In this document: positions 59,497 through 64,000 of the stretch, in pieces
Layout: each line of letters opens with the position of its first letter
How positions within the stretch are numbered: the stretch's first letter is position 1
Origin: Sternotherus odoratus
Lineage: Eukaryota > Chordata > Testudines > Kinosternidae
Direction of reading: 5' to 3'
Assembly: GCA_032164245.1 (NCBI GenBank)
Contig: JAVMKO010000006.1
Location: 104,425,310-104,489,309, forward strand
Length of the DNA: 64,000 bases
Notes under the pieces: model-generated
What the model was told of the DNA's origin: nothing
The model's input: only the letters and a program-made list of their open reading frames with translations
Database searches by the model: none
Position numbers and translations under genes: made by a program

Positions 59497-59850
59497 TGTT
59501 GGGAACATAGGCGTCGGCAAGCCACGACCGTGTTTGCTGCATGACCCCAGATTGCTGGAAAGCCTCATATCACAATGGAAAAGTACAAGCATGTATAACC
59601 ATCTTCCCCAGCACGTGAGGGAAAAGTGCTGACACACAGGAAAAAGCAATGGCACACAGCCATTTTCCCCAGCACATGGAAGGAGCGTGAAGGGAAGTTC
59701 CTACCACCAATAGAATAGAAGTAAACAAGTATATCCATCACTGTCATATACGCTTCCTGACACTATTGTATCTAATCAAAGTCAGACTCTGGGATTTCCC
59801 AGGGTCGCCTCTTTGCCATAGTCCTCGCCTCCGTCTGGCTTCTTCCCGCA
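59497..59850 (+). repeat. 3' LTR of the provirus
   Basis: 354 bp, same ends and length as the 5' LTR; six transitions separate them (about 1.7 percent). Confidence 0.93.
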
Positions 59851-60244
59851 CAGTGGGGAAAAGGGATCCTGCCCCTTTGTCGTGGATTCACCCACAGACA
59901 GAGTTAATAGATACACGGCCCTGGGGAGCTGGGCCCAGAACTGGATCAGATCAATGGGCCCATCTAGCCTGGGATCCCACCTCCTGCCTGCACCCCCAGC
60001 TCAGACTCATGGGCCCATCTAGCCCCGTATCTCTTGTCCCACGCCGCTCACCCACCCACCCACTTGCTTTTGACCTAGTGCTCAAATGCAGCCACTTCTG
60101 GGATGGGACAGTGCAGCTGACGAACAGCCACACAGCGACCCTGCACAAAAAGGAAGTGAAAGCCAAGCGTGAATCGACTGCCGTGGAACTGCAGTTGCAA
60201 ATACAGTGGCCCATTGGTACGGTGAGGGAAGAAGGACCTTTGGT

Positions 60245-60670
60245 CAGGGCCGGCGACAGGGGGGTACAATGGGTACAGCTGTACCGGGCCCCAGAGTTAA
60301 GGGGGGGGCACTTAAATCCAGGGCGGGCCCGGTACGCAGCTGTACCCCCTTGTCGCCAGACCTTTGAGCAAGGCGCGGCTCTGGGCAGCGTTCATCAGCC
60401 CCCTCCCCCGGCACCCAGCATCTTCCCCCCGCCCCTCTTTGCTTCTCCCGGCCAGGCCACGCGGCCAGAGCGCATGCGGGGGTTGGGCCCCATGGGTGGC
60501 GGGAGACCGGCTGGAGGGGGGGAGATCGGCCGGGGGGGCCCCACGGGCGGCGGGAGACCAGCCGGGAGAGGGGGAGACTGGCCGGGGGGGCCCCCGTGGG
60601 CGGCGGGAGACTGGGGGGGGGGCCCGCACGATCTGCGCACGGGGCCCCAAAATTCCTGTCGCCGGCCCTG
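60245..60670. mobile_element. hAT-type MITE with perfect 8-bp duplication
   Basis: Perfect inverted ends CAGGGCCGGCGACAGG and CCTGTCGCCGGCCCTG, flanked by CCTTTGGT on both sides (60237-60244 and 60671-60678). GC-rich interior with reiterated 'GGCGGGAGAC' blocks. Frames over it are artefacts. Confidence 0.92.
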
Positions 60671-60678
60671 CCTTTGGT

Positions 60679-61493
60679 GCAATGGGAGAATCCATTGCAC
60701 ATATTAAAGGGCTTGTCCAGATGGCCAGTTAGTGCATAGCAAAGCGGTGGAGACTCACACAGCACACTAGCCTGTAACTCTAACACAGAGCTTCCCAGAC
60801 TTTTTATGATGAACCCCCTTCTGGAGCTTCAAGTCACATGCACGCCCCCCTTTTTCTAGGGGGACGGGGTGCTCTGTATCCACAAGGGGTGTCTGGTACC
60901 TGCCAGGGGCAGGTATTCACCATGTGGGAGTTGAGGAAGCCTTCTGCTCCCTGCAGCGCTGGGTGGTGGAGAATGCCTGGACCTCGTTCCCTGCCTGTCC
61001 CCCCAACCCACCGCTGTGCGCGTGGGAAACAAACAGGGCGGAGGTGAAAGGCCAGGGTCAGGAGGGGAGCAGACAGCTGCACCCGCTGAGGACTAGCCCC
61101 CTGCTGAACAGAGTTCCCTGCTGTCCCCGGCCCTGGAGCGCAGCCCCGTTCGCTTGCCCTACGCAGGCTCTTTCCAGCAGAGGACAGGGCTCCGTGCCCT
61201 GGATCCGGGGTGAAGGGCCGGGGTCGGCACAGGGCTCTGGTGGCAGGACAGTCACTAGACCTGTGGTGCTGCTTTCCACTTGCGGAGTCCCTGGTGGGCT
61301 CCCCAGTAGAGAAGGGTAACCAATGCCTGCCCCTCCCCCGTTGGGTTCTCAGGCTGGGTGGAGGCTGCCGGGAGCAGCAATTGGCGCGGTCCTGGCGGAT
61401 GTTGACATTAAGCCACAGACTGGGTGGCCTGCTGAGGTGAGTCAGCGTGGGGCTGGCATTAGCCCCCTGGAGTTGTCACTTCCTCCCTGTAGC
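60679..61493. other. No feature recognised
   Basis: GC-rich; several open frames on both strands without family similarity. Confidence 0.45.
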
Positions 61494-61609
61494 GAGGTGG
61501 TGTGGTGCCCCACCGCCCCACAGGGGGACGAGCCTCCCCAGATACAACAGGGGGCGGAGCTAATGAGACCTGCGCCCGCCCCCCAGAGGTCAAGGCACAG
61601 GACCGGAAG

Positions 61610-61617
61610 TATAAAAG
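61610..61617 (+). promoter_or_regulatory. TATA box
   Basis: TATAAAAG within GGAAGTATAAAAGCCC, in a GC-rich context with the repeat ORF starting within 110 bp downstream. Confidence 0.5.
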
Positions 61618-61639
61618 CCCAGGGACAGAGCTCACTCAG

Positions 61640-62069
61640 GAGGCAGCCACCGGAGGAGCCAGAGGCTACCGGTGGAGCTCCTGACCGGGAAGACACCGTA
61701 ACCCAGCCTGAGCCCGCGGACTGGCCGAGTCTACCCTGCGCCCGCTACCCAGAGGAGGACTGGCCGAGTCTACCCTGCGCCCGCTATCCGGAGAAGGACT
61801 GGCCGAGCTTGCCAAGCGGCCGCTACCCCAAGGAGCCGCCCAGCCTACCCCGAGCCAGGTACCCAGAGGCCGAGCCGTGCTTACCGCCGGACAGGTACCT
61901 TGAAGAGCTGCCTGACCTGCCCCCCGACAGCGACTCCAAGGAGCCCATGGTCTTGGAGCACCCCGAGGATACGGTGCTAAACCAGGTACCACTTGAGGGG
62001 GAGTCTGGAAGCAGCCCGGGGGGAGACTCAGCACCCATGTCAGTGTGTTGCGGGCAGGATCCCCACTGA
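61640..62069 (+). CDS. Hypothetical protein with 13-residue tandem repeats
   Basis: The plus frame is open from before the TATA box to TGA at 62067. It contains about six units of a 39-bp repeat starting near 61718: DWPSLPCARYPEE, DWPSLPCARYPEK, DWPSLPSGRYPKE, then shorter, more diverged units with SLPRARYPEA and CLPPDRYLEE. The tail is acidic and Pro/Ser-rich. No ATG lies just downstream of the TATA box in this frame, so the true start is uncertain; the ORF might be spliced, part of a mobile element, or not translated. Function unknown. Confidence 0.35.
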
Positions 62070-62588
62070 CTGCAGCGGGTCCTTCACCGCGGCTAGGGCC
62101 CCGGGCCAGGACGCAGTGGAGTGGATGGGCCTGCGTCCCCCCTGCCACCCTGACTCAGGGGGATTGGCCGTCTCCCCCTCTACCAGACACCTGGGCTACC
62201 TGCCTGGCTTTGCTCAGCCCCTGCCTACGGGTCTCTTACTCTTGGGTTTGTTTGCTGCCCCGCCTCAGGGCCTGGGCTTAGTGAACGACTGTTGCTCAAC
62301 CCCCTGCCAGGGGGTCTGAGCCCCGACTGTCTGTTTGAGAGTCAAGGCCTGGGCTTATTGAACTGCAGACTCAGTCGACTCGGAGCCTTTGAGCTACCTG
62401 CCGGATATTCCCCAACCCGGCAGGGGGTAAGAGCGAGGCGGTGAGGTGCCCCACAACCCGCAGGGGGATGAGCCCCAGCGCCGGCCCCGTACACTCCCCC
62501 GCCCCCGAATGTTCCTCCATCTCCTCCCAAGAGGGGCAGGGGTCTCGCTCCAGTTTGAAAACGGAGGAAAGAGATTCTAGTTCTCTAC

Positions 62589-62837
62589 CGTCAAGCTCCT
62601 GAACCAGGTCTCTGTTTGTCATGCGTAGCACGCGATAGAGCCGGTCCTTCTGCTCCCAATCCCAGCTCGGCACCAGCTCGTACAGCTTCTGCATTTTCTC
62701 CACATCGGATCCCCTGGAGCTGATGCTCTCGTATTGCTCAGCGTTTAGCGTTTGCCGCCGAAGTGCCCTCAGGACTTTGTCCACATCTGTGACTCGCTGG
62801 ATCAGCTGCTCTCGGTGCCGGTCGACAAAGTGTCCCC
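62589..62837 (-). CDS. CARD exon of a further FIIND-type gene
   Basis: Acceptor CTCTCTCCAG at 62838; product [18 protein letters not shown], then [23 protein letters not shown] and RDLVQELDG: a complete CARD, entered in phase 1 like the CARD of copy 2. A possible donor (GCTTGACG|GTAGAG) ends the exon at 62589; without it the frame runs on to 62371 with low-complexity residues. Upstream exons must lie beyond 64000 if this follows the copy 1 and 2 layout. Confidence 0.82.
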
Positions 62838-63618
62838 CTGGAGAGAGACATTTTATTACAATAAATGGCAATTGCTGATTTGAGGGCTCCGCAGGGTAGT
62901 GGGGGGCAGGCAAGGCCGTGACTCCACCTCCTCCCTGCCCCTGAAGACCTCTCCCAGGGTGAATTGTCCCCCAGGGTCACACAGAGAATGATTCAGTGAT
63001 TCCCCACCCCTAGGCGGGCCCTGCCTCTCTCTCTCTGGGACCAAGACGTCCTTCTCTCCCCACCCCTCTCCCCTCACCAGGAGGAATCCAGGCCCTTAAG
63101 GAGACATGAGCCGAGATGGGGGGAAATGTCTCTTATCCCAGAAAGCAGGTAGGAGGTCCCAGGTAGAGAGGAGGGGGAAGGGAAATACAACCTGACCACT
63201 GACTCTAGATACCACCCACCACTGCCTGATTTATTTCACACCCCTGCCCTCTTTGGTTAAAGCGATTGGATCTGAGGTTTGAGCCTGGGCCAAACTCCGC
63301 CCCCTCCCATATTCCGGAGGGGTTAGAATCTGACTGAATGTTACAAATACCCCAACCTACATAACAAGCCAAAGTCCTGATCCGCCCAGGACAAGTGCGT
63401 GTGAAGGTCCCATGGCCGGGAAGGGGAGCTACCGGCAGAACGGAGCCCCAGCCCAGCTCTGCACTGTGCAACCAGAGACAACTCGGTCTGGAATTGGACC
63501 CAACAGCACAAAACACTGAAATAATCTCGGCCCGGGGGGGGGGGGCAAAAACTCCAGCCAGAGAGGTGATCTCGTGTCCCCCATGGGGAGCATGGGAAGC
63601 AGATTTCCCTGATGTTGT
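62838..63618. other. Intergenic or intronic stretch between CARD exons
   Basis: No repeat or coding signal. Oligo-G at 63533-63544. Confidence 0.5.
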
Positions 63619-63860
63619 TTATTTACCCTTCAGCTCTTCAACCAGGTCTCTGTTTGTTTCCTTCAGTGCCTGGTAGAGCCGGTCCTTCTGCCATTTGTCC
63701 CAGCTCAGCACCAGCTCATACAGCTTCCGCATCTTCTCCTGGCTGGTTTTCTCAGCGCGGATTGTCTGGTACTGCTCATCGTCCAGTATCTCCGGCAGGG
63801 GAGATGTTCTGTAGAGAAGCTGCGTCTGCTGCCTTTGGTGCCCATCGGAAAAATGTTTCT
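63619..63860 (-). CDS. Second CARD-like exon, helix 1-2 altered
   Basis: Acceptor GCCTCCTCAG at 63861, then [49 protein letters not shown] and NRDLVEELKGK, stop TAA at 63619. Helices 3-6 are typical CARD. The first two helices are about five residues short and the usual EQLI..V pattern is lost. A possible donor (CTGAAG|GTAAAT) sits just before the stop. It enters in phase 1, as the neighbouring CARD does. Confidence 0.72.
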
Positions 63861-64000
63861 CTGAGGAGGCATTACAAATAAATCCTGAACTAATGATTTT
63901 AGAGGACGTGTGTTACATGACATGGGGCAATGGGTGGAGTTTGACCCCCAGCTTATCGTCCCTACCCCGCAACTCTGCCTCCTGTGTGGCTGGGCAGGAA

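Larger units (their letters stand above)
52870..59850 (+). mobile_element. Full-length, inactivated endogenous retrovirus (alpharetrovirus-like)
   Basis: 5' LTR, tRNA-Trp primer site, gag-dUTPase-protease, pol, env, polypurine tract and 3' LTR occur in order. The host flanks carry CAGTGG at 52864-52869 and 59851-59856, a 6-bp target duplication as used by alpharetroviruses and betaretroviruses. The tRNA-Trp site, the protease in the gag frame and the TM features resemble avian alpharetroviruses, whereas a dUTPase is a betaretroviral or lentiviral trait. All genes are broken by stops or frameshifts. Confidence 0.92.
61494..62474 (+). repeat. Direct-repeat-bounded unit with internal promoter-like signal
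   Basis: A roughly 40-bp sequence at 61494-61534 (GGTGTGGTGCCCCACCGCCC) recurs at 62435-62474, 941 bp apart, in direct orientation with a few changes. Between them lie a TATA box and a tandem-repeat ORF. It might be part of an unrecognised LTR element or a tandem satellite-like duplication. Confidence 0.55.

Noticed and set aside
60244..60786. Pro/Gly-rich frames of 100-180 codons
   Set aside because: They cover the hAT MITE interior and have no domain.

Overview
The window is vertebrate nuclear DNA, very probably from a cryptodiran turtle. The main evidence is a tRNA-derived SINE of the Cry (tortoise PolIII) type at 38692-38847 and a second fragment at 1746-1830. CR1 LINE fragments, hAT and Tigger MITEs, Penelope-like elements and retroviral LTRs fill most of the intergenic and intronic space. 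All coding sequence is in short exons with GT-AG boundaries. No prokaryotic features are present.

The main cellular content is a cluster of genes related to NLRP1/CARD8, built from FIIND (ZU5 plus UPA), pyrin (PYD) and CARD exons. Copy 1 (minus strand, 17270 down to 4140) has a start-codon PYD exon, three short linker exons and a four-exon FIIND that begins with the ZU5 exon; its terminal linker and CARD exons are not seen. Copy 2 (minus strand, 51257 down to 38139) has the same linker and FIIND exons, then a 42-bp linker and a terminal CARD exon with a stop; no PYD first exon is visible. Copy 3 (plus strand, 25554-32243) is divergent: a partial PYD-like exon, a half-recognisable UPA exon, an intact UPA D1 exon, a 42-bp linker and a full PYD in the slot the CARD occupies in copy 2. 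Two more CARD exons (62589-62837 and 63619-63860, minus strand) belong to a gene extending past the right edge. I see no NACHT or LRR exons, so copies 1 and 2 look like compact PYD-FIIND(-CARD) or FIIND-CARD proteins. Intron phases agree through all recognised exons of copies 1 and 2.

Other host coding sequence: a nine-finger C2H2 zinc-finger exon (14049-15013, minus) inside the first intron of copy 1, with its C-terminus supplied by an LTR; and a protein kinase C gamma-like first exon (51645-51811, minus) whose splice-donor end is tandemly repeated beside it. A GC-rich unit with a TATA box and a 13-residue tandem repeat (61494-62474) is unexplained.

A degenerate full-length endogenous retrovirus lies at 52870-59850. 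It has two 354-bp LTRs, a 6-bp target duplication, a tRNA-Trp primer site, gag with dUTPase and protease in one frame, pol in the -1 frame, and an env whose transmembrane subunit resembles that of alpharetroviruses. Every coding region carries stops or frameshifts.

Layout: 1-3.9 kb nested repeats; 4.1-17.3 kb FIIND copy 1 with the nested zinc finger; 17.7-25.1 kb repeats; 25.5-32.2 kb FIIND copy 3 (plus); 32.2-38.1 kb repeats; 38.1-51.3 kb FIIND copy 2; 51.4-52.5 kb PKC-like exon and CG-rich or purine-rich DNA; 52.9-59.9 kb ERV; 60-62.5 kb MITE and repeat unit; 62.6-63.9 kb CARD exons of a fourth gene.
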